Assembly: GCA_001949185.1 (NCBI GenBank)
Contig: BDGG01000001.1
Coordinates: forward strand, 5,785,478-5,849,477
From: Ramazzottius varieornatus
Taxonomy: Eukaryota > Tardigrada > Eutardigrada > Parachela > Ramazzottiidae
Length of the DNA stretch: 64,000 bases
Reading direction: 5' to 3'
Each line of letters starts with the position of its first letter. Position 1 is the stretch's first letter. Shown one piece after another: positions 49,919 through 61,696 of this stretch. Both the position numbers and the translations under genes were made by a program. The notes below the pieces were generated by a model. The model did not search any database. It had not been told where the DNA came from and saw only the letters and a list, made by a program, of their open reading frames with translations.

Positions 49919-50668
49919 CAAGTCAACACTGTGTTCTGCAGCAGTTCAATACAAACAGTGAGAGATGCGGGTATGACTGATTGGTTCCCTCAATCGGTAA
50001 GACAAAGGTGGAATTATGACTTTCCTCATACCGAAATAGCGAATTCTGCATTATAGTAGAGCTTGTGTACATCTTCAAATAAAGGATGTTTTTTCTGACC
50101 GGACGATCTTTTCCGCCGGCTGCTTCCGCAACATTCTGACGACGGATTGGTGTTCCACAAAGAAAGTCCATTGAAGGGTAGATGTCATGAAGGAACGCCT
50201 ACTAACGATAGTAGCGGTGCGTTTTCCATACTATCTGATATAACTGAGCGTAACAAACAAGTGGGTATTCAGGAAGAAACCCATACTTTTCGCAAAAACC
50301 TGATGGACATTGTCGGTGGTATAGACAATAAAACACGTTCTAAGCGTTTCCCAAACGCTTTCGCTTCCAGCTTTTGATGTTTACCGCCAAATCTGTACCG
50401 CCTACTCTGAAAGCCTTTTTTTGGAGAAGTACAACCACTGGGGTTAGGGTTATTAAACTGTACGGCATGTAAGACGAAACTTGTAAGAAGCTTATGCGCA
50501 ACACCGGTTTAAAATTTCATGCGGAACGCAAATACTAGTGAAGCTGACCAGGTGCTGCAGTTCAGTCGGGACAGGCAGTGAAAGTTGCTTAACGAGGTCC
50601 GAAAGTAATATGTTCCTCGATGACATTTCTTAAGCGACCTTCTGCATGCTCCAACGCGACGATGACAT
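49919..50668. other. Stretch without a supported gene
   Basis: Short frames on both strands (for example 49923-50171 minus) show no domain or splice partners. Confidence 0.35.
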
Positions 50669-51085
50669 ATGCATACCCCACCCCGCATCGTCTGTGGGAG
50701 ACTCTATCTGGCTTACTTGGTTTATTTGTCGATGTTCATTTGCGATGCTAAGAGCTTAGTTCGCACCATGTTATCTCCTAGCCCGAACGAAAATCTCAAA
50801 GATCTGGTTAAAACAGATTATGAAAGACCCAGAAGCTTGTTATTACGAGTCACTGCAAAATCGTATGGCGAACTTATCAACATCAGAAAGAGGGAGAATA
50901 GCGGCCCTTTTCACTTAAATTTGTGCTTACAGGCTTGCCAAGCCTCCATTTACTTTTGGCATTTCATATCGTGTTACATGCTACAGATGGTGCCAGTTAC
51001 TGACACGACTGGTGTAATTTCTCTCATTCATCAAGAAGAGCGCACAACGTTTTTTATGAATGATGATTTCTGTTTCAAATCATAG
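50669..51085 (+). CDS. Hypothetical protein with possible signal peptide
   Basis: A 138-codon frame with a hydrophobic N-terminal stretch (LYLAYLVYLSMFICDA, residues about 12-27) followed by basic, Arg-rich sequence. I do not recognise it. It overlaps the 3' end of the minus-strand PC-esterase gene by six bases and has no confirmed neighbours, so it may be accidental. Confidence 0.2.
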   Translation: MHTPPRIVCGRLYLAYLVYLSMFICDAKSLVRTMLSPSPNENLKDLVKTDYERPRSLLLRVTAKSYGELINIRKRENSGPFHLNLCLQACQASIYFWHFISCYMLQMVPVTDTTGVISLIHQEERTTFFMNDDFCFKS

Positions 51086-52996
51086 AGCACAACAAGTGGA
51101 CCCCTGCTGCTCCACAAACCTATTACACATATAGTTAAACAAAATCTCTAGGTTAAGTCTGACGGCATCAGGCCCGAGATGAAATCCGTCCGGAGTGTCC
51201 TTATAGAAATGAAACGTCTGTTGATATGAGCGCCAAAATGTTATATCGGTTCTTTGTAGCGCTTTTTCAATAGCCCTGTTATAGATGAATAGTCTTCGGT
51301 TGGTCTTCCGGTACCGAGTGTCACGGCGGCTCCACTGGTTCTCTGGCATCCAGAGTACGCTGGTTCTGGTAGCGAGCATTTCCAGCAGTGGTGAGCCCGC
51401 TGAAATGTTCCTAAAGCGCAGCATCGCAAGGTTATCATTTTGTACACATGATTTTAGAGAGGGCGGGCATAACTGCAGAGACGAATTCCGCATGAAAATT
51501 ACAAGGTGGTGTAGTGTGCTCGTTTTGAGGCTATTGGTAAATCGAGTGGTGTACTGTGGTGAACGTTTGACCAGTTCGCTCTCCCGTAATTTGGCTGATC
51601 AATTATCACCTCACCATAAGATCGAGAGTCAACTGCACAGTGTCATTACTGTCCTTCCGAAACACTCGAATATGAGCCGGTGAGCTCGCAATTGCTCATC
51701 CCCAGTGACGCAACGCAGCTGTGTCTGCGGCGTATATCAGAGGCGTGGTTTTGCCTATGAAACTGCGAGTCGTACAGCGGATCGCCATGAACCGATGTTA
51801 CCTTTATGTTTTTAATATCAGTCGCGTCATTAGATGCTTTTCACACGGCAGATTTTGGCTCTGAATAGAATAAAATCACATGATTCTGTGCTGTGTCAGT
51901 ACCTGTGCAGAAACCGTTCTGCGGTTTCGGTCACTTCCGACACAGAATATTAGCACAAAGCGATATCAGGCTGCGCGAGTTCAGCAGGGTGGTGAAATTC
52001 GCGAGGCTCGCCATTTAGCCTTCTATTGGATGAGGCCTCTCCTTTCGTTTTTTCTACTGGACGAAGGTGTTTCGTTTTTTCTGGCAGCGGATTTGGGAAG
52101 AGAAATGCCTCTTCCTCACTTCAATGCTGGTTTAGGTCGAAAACATGAGGGACTTACAGAAGAAACGAGAGCGAAAGTCAAGTGCCACAATGTGGGGGAG
52201 ATGTGTCGCTCGGATCACTTGGCGCACCAGGTCCAATTTGCTGACTGGTCTGATCACGCTCCACTCCACCAAAATTTCAAATCTCGACCAGAGTGGTCAA
52301 TAGTACAATCAACTCAGCTTGCACAGAACTTAAAATTCTGTGCAGCGATATTAGGCAAGACATACGCCGTGAATATCTGCACAGCAGAAGTCTTGTACAT
52401 ATGCTACGATGGCCTTATGTTTGACGAGCGAAAAGCATCTATTACCTCATTTGCATTTCCAAGCAAGGAGCGAACGTGCGATTACCCCGCACACAGTCCA
52501 TTGTTATCCACCAAATACCCGAGTTGATCACCACGAGGTCCGGAATTGTATCCTGTGAGCCGGACAGTACTCTTTCGAAAATATTCCTGAGCCTGTCATT
52601 GTCAAAATACGGCATCCAGTGGCGCACCAGCAATACGTTCAGCGAAGGTATGGTTTGCCGAAATTCACAGGGTGTCAATACAGATGCATTTTGTTGCCAG
52701 GTTAGTTGTTTGACATCTGGTCGACTACAGAAGTCTTCTGGAGCGTTGTGTAACTGAGGATGTATTGGCACATTGGTCAACATTCAATAAAGAGCAGACT
52801 GTAACTGACTAACTCTGGAGTCCCCCAGGAGCATCACCGAGAACCCGCTTTTACCTTTAGCGTTTGCGCTAAGTGTCACACACCGTCTAATAGTATTCCT
52901 GCAAAAAGGTAAAAGTGCGTCAGAAGTTTTCAAAAAGGTACTACGCTTGGTTGGCAGGCTTGAACACTTTGGTAACGTTCGCGAAAGTTTCAACAA
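51080..52996 (-). pseudogene. SGNH/PC-esterase gene, third copy, interrupted by TGA
   Basis: Exon (about 52903)-52450 carries block I (FSVMLLGDSRVSQLQSALY), then TGA at 52784-52786 in the same frame, then VPIHPQLHNAPEDFC, LVRHWMPYFDNDRL and IPDLVVINSGIWWI, the middle of the same domain. The last exon (51493-51080) has LATRTSVLWMPE, AIEKAL and the DxxH block TPDGFHLGPDAV, ending at 51080. Both halves are clearly one domain in one frame, so a single nonsense codon (or recoding) separates the catalytic GDS from the DxxH. The intron between about 52450 and 51493 holds an unrelated open frame. It is on the opposite strand from the two tandem copies at 38.6-42.4 kb. Confidence 0.65.
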
Positions 52997-53890
52997 GCCC
53001 TTGTCGAGCTGCTACAGCCTGTCCGCGCCAACTTGCTACCACTCATAAAACCTAACCTGTCTCGACTGCATTAGTGTCCCACTTCTAAACTGACTTTGCC
53101 TGGTATAAAAACCTTCTAGCTATCGCCTGAAAAATCTTTGACCAGAAATTTTCTCAAAAAACGTTGAGAGCGACATTGAAATCGGGGAAGTGAAGATTAG
53201 AAAACGCACCAACTTCTGTAGCTTTTGGGACAGTTTTCAAAGATTGTTTTTGCATTTTCCCCTTAAAGTCCCGTGATACTCTGGTCAAAAGTAATTAGAC
53301 CAGGGGTCGAGCCACAGGAAAAACGGTTGGATTGATAAATCTCCCGTTCCGGAAAAGAGCTAGAAATTTTGCACGAAACGAGTTTTCCCGGCAAAACGGC
53401 GGAATTCACCGGTTTTAATTCGTTTGCCAAGTTAGCTCGAACTTTTTCCGTTCCTTCTCGTTTCTCTCCGACAACTAAGATAACTCTTTGCCTGTTTACG
53501 TCTGACTGCGAAAGAAAACTCGAACATGGAATTCTATAGACTGCATTTCACCTGCTGTGGTATGTCTTCCGTACCGAAAGTCATGTTGGTCAAGTTTACC
53601 ACGCAGTATGGCAGTACATCTGAACGAATCATGGCTCAGTCGAATCAGCTTGGAAAGTTATATTGAATGTGTGGATGGATGAATGGTAAAGCAGAAATCT
53701 GAATTTTCTGGATCAAAATTACAGGTGGTAGCAAGTTGGCGCGATTTTTCTTTATAAAATCAAATACAGAGATTTCAGGGACGAAAGGATCTGGCTGATG
53801 AAAAGTGATTAGAATATGATTTGAATTCTGATGTTTAAAGTCACCAAATTAAGATCACTTTGTAGCTTCATGAAATTTCATGAAAGCTGT

Positions 53891-54926
53891 CTACACCAAC
53901 CAAAGGTGTAAGTAAGTTGTGCAAGACTGTTGCTGAATGGCATACCCAGACTGAGACTGCAGATACGTTTGCATGTGACAGCCATTCGGTTGCCAGCTCC
54001 GATTCTTTCTACTAAATGTCTCTTCCATTCCAACATCCAGCAGATTGGAACAGGTGGATGGTTTCACCCACGTGTAGTGTGTGTAACGCCGAGTTGATCT
54101 GGGCGAAAATGGAACTGAAAGGGTCGCTAGGTAGAGTAAAGTCGAGCATGAAATAATCCCCGCACTACAAAGTGTTTTGCGCACCGCTGACGTTTTCACC
54201 GTTGAACAGTCGGTACAGATTCCGAAGACTTGACTCCAAGCGGTACCGAAAGACGCCATAATAACCGCTGGAAAGCAAGGCAACAAGACGCAACAGGCCG
54301 GCTGTGATCAATGTCTGTATTCGAATCGAGGTACCGGTACGTTTGTTTCAGGCAAATGCTGCCGAAAAAGGTATTCTGATCACTGCTGCGGAATTTCAGC
54401 CGACTATCAGGTTGGTATCCTCCAAACTTGACTGGAAAAACAGGTCTTGCGATACACCAGCCACACATTCGTTGATACCTGGAGCATTCGGTAAGCAGAG
54501 TAGATTAAGCAATACGTTAACCGTGATCCAGCTCGTTGGCCTAGGTAAGGTATCCTGCCGAGTTTGCCAGAATGTATACTGTGCCCGTATCTGCTGTCAA
54601 AAAATACGCGATCAAATTTCCTCCGTCCGATACTCATGGCACGATTACAGTTAGGCCAGACCTCTGGCGCCTTTAGACCTAAGGCAGCAAAATGCACATC
54701 TGATGCACTCAAGTTGACCACAGTGATAGACTGATGGAAGCTCCTGGAGTGCATCGGTGATGCGTTTGACTGCCTCGGGCACAGATGCACCAGTCTTCTG
54801 TTGTAAGTGTATTCTTTCCATGAAATGGGGACGGAGGAAATTTGTCCGAACTTGAAAGTGAGTACGGACACCTCGTTTTGCAGCTGTGAGCGCAGCCCTT
54901 TTGGAGGCTACCGTGATGGTGTACAT
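53891..54926 (-). pseudogene. Degenerate coding fragments upstream of the third PC-esterase
   Basis: Minus-strand frames include SWQPNGCHMQTYLQ (about 54010-53930), the W-P-x-x-C start seen before the GDS block in NXPE/CASD1-type proteins, and KTGASVPEAVKRITDALQ joined only by a frame change to SITVVNLSASDVHFAALGL (about 54800-54650). They could be the N-terminal exons of the gene at 51080-52996, in decay. No full exon chain could be built. Confidence 0.3.
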
Positions 54927-55193
54927 TATCTGTTGCTGACATCAATATACTTGTCGTGGAAAGTAAAAATTATTTGTGGTCTGGTTTGCTGGTTCGATCA
55001 CTTTAGAACTGCTGTACATTCATATCAAATCGCGGGTATCTCAAATCCCTTGCTACGAATTTCTCGCGATCGACAAATACCCACCATCTGTTAAAAAAAA
55101 TCCGGGAGCATGAAATCCTGGGTAACTGCAATCTCCTGCTATGTTTATTCCGCGATTAACTAGTCACGGGTATTCGTGCCAAATCAAGTGAGG

Positions 55194-55570
55194 TCACAGG
55201 CATCCCGTTTTACACTCCGTTAACAATCGCCAAAAGCTAGTATCTTGCGCTAAATTTGACTCGTATACGTCGATCACTCCTTGTGGTAGCAGGTCGGAGC
55301 AAAACTGTTCATTGACGGAGAAAACGTCCTGCCAGCACTCGGGCTTAACTTCCGCGTACAATCCCGTGTGGGGCCGCACAAAATGATGACAAGAGATTTT
55401 GCCAGCAGGATCTTCCCGGTTGAGAGTTGGCGGAGCTAATGTTGGCGGAGCTAATGTTGGCGTCCTGAAAAGGTAACGTTGCCGCAAGAGAAACTGTAAG
55501 ACTTTTGGCAGTCCGAGAATCCACAGAAGGTGAACACTGAAATGACCAGCAGGCCAAAAGTACCACCCAT
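55194..55570 (-). other. Unrecognised secreted-type fragment
   Basis: ATG at 55570 (minus) starts a good signal-peptide-like stretch (MGGTFGLLVISVFTFCGFSD) that closes after about 40 codons. A second frame from 55487 gives a Cys-containing segment (CHHFVRPHTGLY, CWQDVF, CSDLLPQG). A 15-bp direct repeat (ACATTAGCTCCGCCA, twice, near 55430-55459) sits at the change of frame. It could be a first exon of the degenerate gene to its left or an independent relic; unresolved. Confidence 0.25.
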
Positions 55571-55856
55571 CAGCAGATAAAGCAAAGCTTACGCAGCTTG
55601 GTCAGACACGTCAAACATTCTTGCATAAGACTCTTGTGATTGAAATTTAAGCTCAAGCGGAGCAGATCGACCTTGGTGGTAGCATATACTGGAAAACGTC
55701 TTGAACACGGGGTAATGAGCCCCACCACCAAGTCAATAATTCGAAGACGACAGCAAACCAGTACGCAACAGTCCATGTCCGACGTAAGAGTACAGCGCTC
55801 AGAGCTAGAGGGTGCTTCTACAGTGTGAGTTGCACAGTACCGATATTCGATTCGGC

Positions 55857-56810
55857 ATGGCTTCTGTTCTTAAAACTCTGGTAACCAGGCTGATTTTTCT
55901 GCAGTTAGTTCTCATGGTAGTCGCCGTTTTCTATCATCGGAGGGGATTTTCACAGAAAAGGCAAGATTATCGAGTTGCCCGAAATACAAATAGCTCAATC
56001 CTCGCCAACGGCACTTCCCGGCAGCGGGCAAGCTCAGTTGTTACTGTAGTGACCGCCTACTATCAAGTTCCTTCGGAGCACTCTAAAGCAGATTATATCC
56101 GCTGGATACAGACCTTCTTGAGGAACATACCATGTTTTCTGGTTGTGTTCACAGATGCAACAATGATGCCTCTGCTTGCATCGTTTCGAGAAAACTTCAT
56201 GGACAGAACCGAATTCGTCGTGTTGCCATTTGAAGATCTTCCTACGTTTAAGCTGCTGTCTGTCTGGAAGGAACATTATTTGTTTGATCCGGAAGCTGAA
56301 CGTCACACCATTGAGAACTATATACTGTGGAACAACAAGATAAATTTTGGAACGGAGGCCATTAAATTGAACCCGTTCAAGTCTTCCTATTTTGTATGGT
56401 GCGACATTGGGTCCTTTCGCCAACCTCAGTTTGTGCGACGATACGTAAACTTTCCCAGTCCTACAAAGGTGGCCAAACATGGGAAGGATCGCATGACTTT
56501 TATGTCTTACATGCCCATACGGAAAGAAGAATATCTGATAGACAATACGACCGGCTTGCCAGCCCACGACTTCCTTCGCGATTACAGGATCCATTGTCCG
56601 GTTTTTACTGGACATCAAAAAGCATGGGATCAATACGCCAGACTGTTCTATTCAACTCTCCGATTGTTCATCCAGTCTGGACGTTTTGCTGGAAAAGATC
56701 AAAATATCGTGACATCCGTTTCTGTCATGTATCCGAACTCAACAACGCTTATTAGACCTAAAAAGTTCTTTGGACATATCGGGTCTTACTTTCATTATTA
56801 CTTCAGTTGA
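55857..56810 (+). CDS. HtrL/YibB-like type II membrane protein, intronless
   Basis: A single open frame of 317 codons from ATG 55857 (an in-frame ATG at 55812 would add 15 residues without signal character). Residues about 6-24 are a membrane anchor (TRLIFLQLVLMVVAVFYH), followed by a short stem and the HtrL/YibB-type domain: SSVVTVVTAYYQVPSEHSK, YIRWIQTFLRNIP, LVVFTDATM, ILWNNKINFGTEAI, FVWCDIGSFRQPQF, FTGHQKAWDQY, FAGKDQNIVTSV and FFGHIGSYF to the end. The domain is present in enterobacterial LPS-associated proteins and in nematode and other invertebrate families, and looks glycosyltransferase-like; its reaction is not established. Lack of introns among intron-rich neighbours may mean origin by retrotransposition or transfer. 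Confidence 0.8.
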   Translation: MASVLKTLVTRLIFLQLVLMVVAVFYHRRGFSQKRQDYRVARNTNSSILANGTSRQRASSVVTVVTAYYQVPSEHSKADYIRWIQTFLRNIPCFLVVFTDATMMPLLASFRENFMDRTEFVVLPFEDLPTFKLLSVWKEHYLFDPEAERHTIENYILWNNKINFGTEAIKLNPFKSSYFVWCDIGSFRQPQFVRRYVNFPSPTKVAKHGKDRMTFMSYMPIRKEEYLIDNTTGLPAHDFLRDYRIHCPVFTGHQKAWDQYARLFYSTLRLFIQSGRFAGKDQNIVTSVSVMYPNSTTLIRPKKFFGHIGSYFHYYFS

Positions 56811-58286
56811 GCCCTTCTGGATCAGAGTCGTTTCCCCGCCCAGCTTTCCTAAGTTGAAGATTGTTTACTACCCCGCTAGGTTAGCCCGCTTCAGGTCAAG
56901 CTACAGTGCAAGTGGCCGAGCAGAGTGAAGTATTAGAGAATCCTGATGCTTTGGGGCATTATGTTGGTCTGGAGAAGTGGAAAGCACGACATCCCTTAGA
57001 AGAACCAGTACGTCATAGGTATAAAGCACGACAAAATAAGCTTTCAAAAATGGGCGGAGTGGCTCAAATGCAAGCAGCGAAACAAAACCGCAGTCGGTCA
57101 AATGCTCAAACTTGATCGGCTGTAGCCATCTGGTTTTCATTGACAAACATTTTTGAAAGCTTGATTTTTCGTGCACTGTAATTTACGCTGATTGAGCCAC
57201 AATTATCACAGTAGTACCGGGCACCGCTTGGGCACGGCAGAAAGGATCGTCCACGATTCTGTTTGATCATGGACAGTGGTGCGCTGGCGTCCCGGCAAAC
57301 GAAATGCACAGCAGCCCCAATAGAGCGTTGTCACTGTTGGCTATGGTGTAGGCGCTAATCCTACGCGTCATACTGCGGGGTGCGCATTCGTCTGCCGCGC
57401 GTTCGCCTCCTTCGACGAATTTCGTTTATTTTCTTGCGAGCCTGCTTTCTGAATTTCACCGTGTTCGGCACGGGATTGTTAAATTAATCAAGTCCTGGAA
57501 AGTCGAGACTGTGCCCGTCTCCTTCGTTAGTATAACCTGTCGTTGGATCTTTCGCATTGATCTGTCGCGTCCAGCGATTTCATGATTCTAGTTGGAGCTG
57601 CAAGACAACTGGATTCTCGTTTGGAGGATGATGGAAGGATGGTGATCGCTGACGGGGCCGCTGGGGATTACGGTGAGTGGGCAAAGGTTTCGTTTCGGCT
57701 GATTTCTGTTGAATTTGCCAGGCTGTTCGTGCGGACAAACCATTCGTCTCGAACGATCTTTGTATCATAACTCGTGAACCTCTCTTGGTTCCAGGTGAGT
57801 GCGCAGTACTGCGTCTACGCAGCCGAAGGAGCAACGAAATTGCTTCAACTGGACGGGAAGCATCTTCAGTCTTGACTGGAATCCTGACGTATAACTTAGC
57901 AGGCCTTGTTCGTTTGTATTGTTCTCTGTGTCTAGGTGCGCTGAAGTGTCGTTTGCAACCGTGTCGTCGGATATCAGGTTTGTTTCCGTTTTTGGATGGA
58001 AGATTCTGTTTCGGTTGTTTTCTGAGTAAAAATTAAGTTGACAATCCAGCTGTATGCAAACAACGTAACCCCCTCAGGGATCGTAGGCCGCAGGTGTTCC
58101 CCCCGAATATTTTCAGAGTTCCCGACTTTTCACATGGTTCCTGGCTTTTGACAGACCAGCGGAGGTCAGCGCTGGCAAAAGTACGACTTTATACTGAACT
58201 ATGTCGATATCGCGCGATACGGTATCGAAAAAATAGCATACCAAAATATCGACATGACATAGCTATCGAAAAGTGTAAACGACAAC
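56811..58286. other. Stretch without a supported gene
   Basis: Short frames such as 56906-57115 (plus) are basic and repetitive in composition with no domain. Nothing convincing was found on either strand. Confidence 0.35.
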
Positions 58287-58946
58287 CTCTGTTTCGCCAA
58301 CGATAGACCCCAGGACTTTCTGAAATGTGAGTCTGGCTTTGAGTGTTCAAACAGGTCGAACGGCTATCGAATGGCCGTGGCAGAAAGTTGGGATCGACTC
58401 TTGATCATCCCACTACCGGGCAGCACCTGCTGAAAAGATATTTGATCGTCGTAATGTACGATCCTGTACGGAGTCGTACACGTAAGTCGAGCCCGATTAG
58501 TGCCGCGCATCTATTCCAGTCAACCAAGTTGTATTTGAAATCAAAATGGAAACTCCACGTAATTAGACAATCAACGATTGGAGTATACAAAGACAACGAC
58601 GATTCAACCGCCTTGGCAGTTGCTGCGGTCATTAATTGTCTGATCAAGTAGTGTTTTTCCTTTTGATTTCAAATACAACGTGATTGACTCGAACAGATAC
58701 GCGCCTGTACTCGGGCTTGATTTACGCGCACGACTTTGTACAAGGCCGTACATTACAAGGATCAAAGATTTTATCAGCTGATGCTCCCCGGTAGCGAAAC
58801 GATCAAGAGTCGATCCCAACTTTCATCAACGGCCAGTCGATAGCCGTCCGACCTGTCTGAACACTCAAAACCAAATCTGGACGGAGACGGTCTGCAGGAG
58901 ACTCACCGTTCAGGAAGTCTTGGGGTCTATTGACGGTGAAACAGAG
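58287..58946. repeat. Large inverted repeat, about 290-bp arms
   Basis: Left arm about 58287-58575 and right arm about 58630-58946 are reverse complements with scattered differences: CTCTGTTTC(G/A)CC at the outer ends, then ATAGACCCCA(G/A)GACTT, GAGTGTTCA(A/G)ACAGGTCG, TTGGGATCGACTCTTGATC, TTGTATTTGAAATCAAAA and, near the centre, AATTAGACAATCA. The spacer is about 55 bp. No transposase is present. A fold-back transposon or a recent palindromic duplication. Confidence 0.8.
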
Positions 58947-59953
58947 CTTATCTTCAAATATTTTATCGAAAATTTCGTATTGTATTTTATCGTATTTTTC
59001 AGCGGTGGCGAAAGTCCTGAGGTTTTTCCGACCGGAAAACAGTTGAAACACTGTTACATAATCAGGTCTGCGTTAGGCCTGGAACCATCTAGTAGCATTC
59101 TGCGGCGGTGGTAAATATCAGACCTGACAGTCTGTCTGGTTTCAGGCCGTTTTTATCGTGTTTTTTGTGCCTGTGTAGTACGTATCATTCGGGGTGGGCT
59201 GGCAAACATACAACACGGCCACGTCACCACGCTACGTCATTTTTATGAGCTCTTGACCAATGTAATCCTCGTATTGATGGCTCCAGTCGACAATCACCAA
59301 ATCAACTGTCACCTAACTAGTAAAGCGCTGACGATACTCAAATGAGTGCATGTGTGACGTATGGACCAGTTACGGAGAGAGCACCAGCGACTTGCGAGAG
59401 GGAGCATAGAAGCTTCTGTATCGTAAACCACGTCAAATCCAGTGGACCGTAAGGTATTCGTAGTCCGATCACACCTGCAAACTGATGGTCCACCGCATGT
59501 ACCAAACGGGTTCCGACATAGATTACGGCTTCATGCAAAATTTTCAGGCGCATATTTAGGCCTACTGTACATCATCGCAAAATGGTCTTGCATGTAGTTT
59601 GATGTTATTATAAATCTGCAGCGTTTGACAGGTTCGAATTTTGACTAGTCAGAATTCCGGTAGTAAAAGAAAATTCACATGTATTTGATCTGCAGGAATC
59701 GCTCGACGTTTTCAGCAAGACGTTCAGATAATGGAACACATTTGGGAGCAGTTGGTCGAGAGAAAGTTCCGTTTCGAATTAAGTTGGGGAGGTCGGTACT
59801 TGACATCCGATGTGGTCGAAACTGAAAAGCGCATTTGAAAATCAGCCTTGAACATCAAGCGTCGTACGCCGCACCCCTATGTCGTTAGTGGTACACGCAG
59901 GAAAGGGAAGTTTGGGCCAGACTAAAAGACTGCAAACTGAAAACTCAATCGTA

Positions 59954-61465
59954 CAGGGTGATCCCGATAAGTTGAACGGATTTTGAGAATCGACAGAAAA
60001 TTTTCCAGCGGTGATTTTATTCTGGTATTTGGGGATTGCAAGCCCTTAGCTTTGTCAGGCCGAGCGAAGCGAGGCCCTTTTAAGTCTGTCGAAATTTCAA
60101 TGGACGATGAGATTCTTCGAGCTTTCAGATATCGCAAACAGAATACTGAAAAACGACACGCCACTTGATCGGGGCGATTAAAAATTTTACTGGGGAACCG
60201 TACTGTGAGTCACAAGTAAAAGTGATCGCTCTACAATGGTTTGCCTCCTGTGCTCGGCCTTTCCAGTGGTCAGAACCACTAGCTAGTAAATAGCTAGGAC
60301 TCGAGCAGACGAAGAATATAGGGGATTGCTGAACATCTCCAAAAGAATTTTCCTGTACTCGTCTTTTGCAGCCTTGATCATGCCGGCTTCGGTGGAGTAC
60401 TTTCAGTGGGAAAGTTTTCTCTTGAGGTAGCCGTTTGTGAAGAAGTCCATTGGAGACACGTCTGGACTATCCGCCAACCACTGTCTTCGTTATGAACTTT
60501 TTTCCTCGGCTTTGGAGCCATTGGACGTCCTTTGGCGGTATGGGAAAGGGCAATGTCCATGCGGGGGATGACTTTGTGCGCATCAGCTCCGTACAAGTTT
60601 GGCACATCGAAATCGAACATTGGCTTCACGACCAATCGGTTGAAAACATCGGCATTAACCTTAGCTTTCCTGGGAATAGAGTAGAGGCGAGTCTGTCCAC
60701 GGTAAGAAAATCCAGCTGCAAACATATGCTGAAGGAGGAATGAGGGGGATCTTACTGAGAGGGGTACAACCCGACCATCATCAACATTTTTTTTCGACAG
60801 GTAAACAAAACCTTTTTTGCAGTTCTTGAAGTCCAGCGGAAGCATAGCTTCATCCAGCGTCAGGATGTATCCCAAGTTTTCGGGAAACATCTCATGGAAG
60901 TGCAGGGCACGATCTTTTCTTGGCTTCTTCGCTCTTTCAGTCAGGTAATGGACATTTGTCTGTTTCCGCACCTTTGCACCTAGATCTTTATGGATGATGA
61001 TGTTTACCGCATGCTGAGAGATTCCTAACTTGGCTGTCATCAGTCTTTGGGGAATAGGATTGTCGCCCGAGCAGAGATCAGCAATTTCCGGATTTTAGTG
61101 GGGGTGTTAATGAGCGGTATCCGAGGTTTCCTCTTCTCAAGCTTTGCCGGCGACTTTTTGCAGGCTGCGCTCTCGACGCTCTTCCGTACCTTAGACAATT
61201 TAGATTCTCTCAAGCTATAACCTTCCTTTATCATAGTCTTGTCTGTCATGCTGCGACTGTAATTGAGTCTCCTCGGAGCTAAAATACGGACTCTGAGGTC
61301 TTCGGAAATCGAGGAAGGCATTTTCAACTTCGCGAGAAAACAAAAATAATCAAAAGGAAGCCCACAAAATTGCCGATCAGCTGATTCCAAGATCAGTCAA
61401 ATCGGTTGATTAGGGATTTTTCTATTCGAGTTCAAAATCCGCGCAACTTATCGGGATCACCCTTG
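59954..61465 (-). mobile_element. mariner-type transposon, 1512 bp, inactive
   Basis: 33-34-bp terminal inverted repeats (CAGGGTGATCCCGATAAGTT at the left and CAAGGGTGATCCCGATAAGTT read inward at the right, differing by one base at the tip) are flanked by a TA duplication at 59952-59953 and 61466-61467. Between them is a transposase frame on the minus strand. The end sequence and TA target are those of the Tc1/mariner superfamily. It sits inside an older MITE. Confidence 0.9.
60290..61390 (-). pseudogene. mariner-type transposase, broken by frameshifts and a stop
   Basis: N-terminal part from ATG 61320 (MPSSISEDLRVRI), helix-turn-helix-like segment LGISQHAVNIIIHKDL after a frame change near 61045, and catalytic core with YILTLDEAMLP (first Asp), VIPRMDIALSHTA (second Asp) and, after another frame change near 60485, SPDVSPMDFFTNGYLK (third Asp). 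About 37 residues separate the second and third Asp, as in the DD37D group. TGA then interrupts the last segment (near 60410). Two frameshifts plus a stop mean no functional enzyme is made. Confidence 0.85.
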
Positions 61466-61696
61466 TAGAAAACTGCCGACAAGTGCATGGGTATGAATTA
61501 CATATATACGTACGTACTTCCTTTCCGCTGTTCTGAAATCGTTTGGCTCAAACTATTTTCTGGCCAAGCTTCCTTTTCGTGCGTGTAGCGAAGCCATTGT
61601 TTCTGCCGTTCGGTTACTTAGTGACATCTGGACTTTCCTGGGGTGGCTTAAAATACCAAATTATACACGGAGCGCGCAGAAACGTACTGCGACGGA

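Larger units (their letters stand above)
59894..61585. repeat. Palindromic MITE, TACACGCACGA family, copy C, split by a mariner insertion
   Basis: Left part 59894-59951 begins CACGCAGGAAAGGGAAGTTT after TA; right part 61468-61585 ends with the reverse complement CACGCACGAAAAGGAAGC.. before TA. Removing 59954-61465 and one TA restores a unit collinear with copy B (GAAAACTGCCGACAAGTGCA in C against GAAAACTGCCGAAAAGTGCA in B at the junction). Confidence 0.8.

Noticed and set aside
51880-52527. 215-codon plus-strand frame
   Set aside because: It lies mostly in the intron and partly over an exon of the minus-strand esterase, has no domain, and its composition is that of non-coding sequence.
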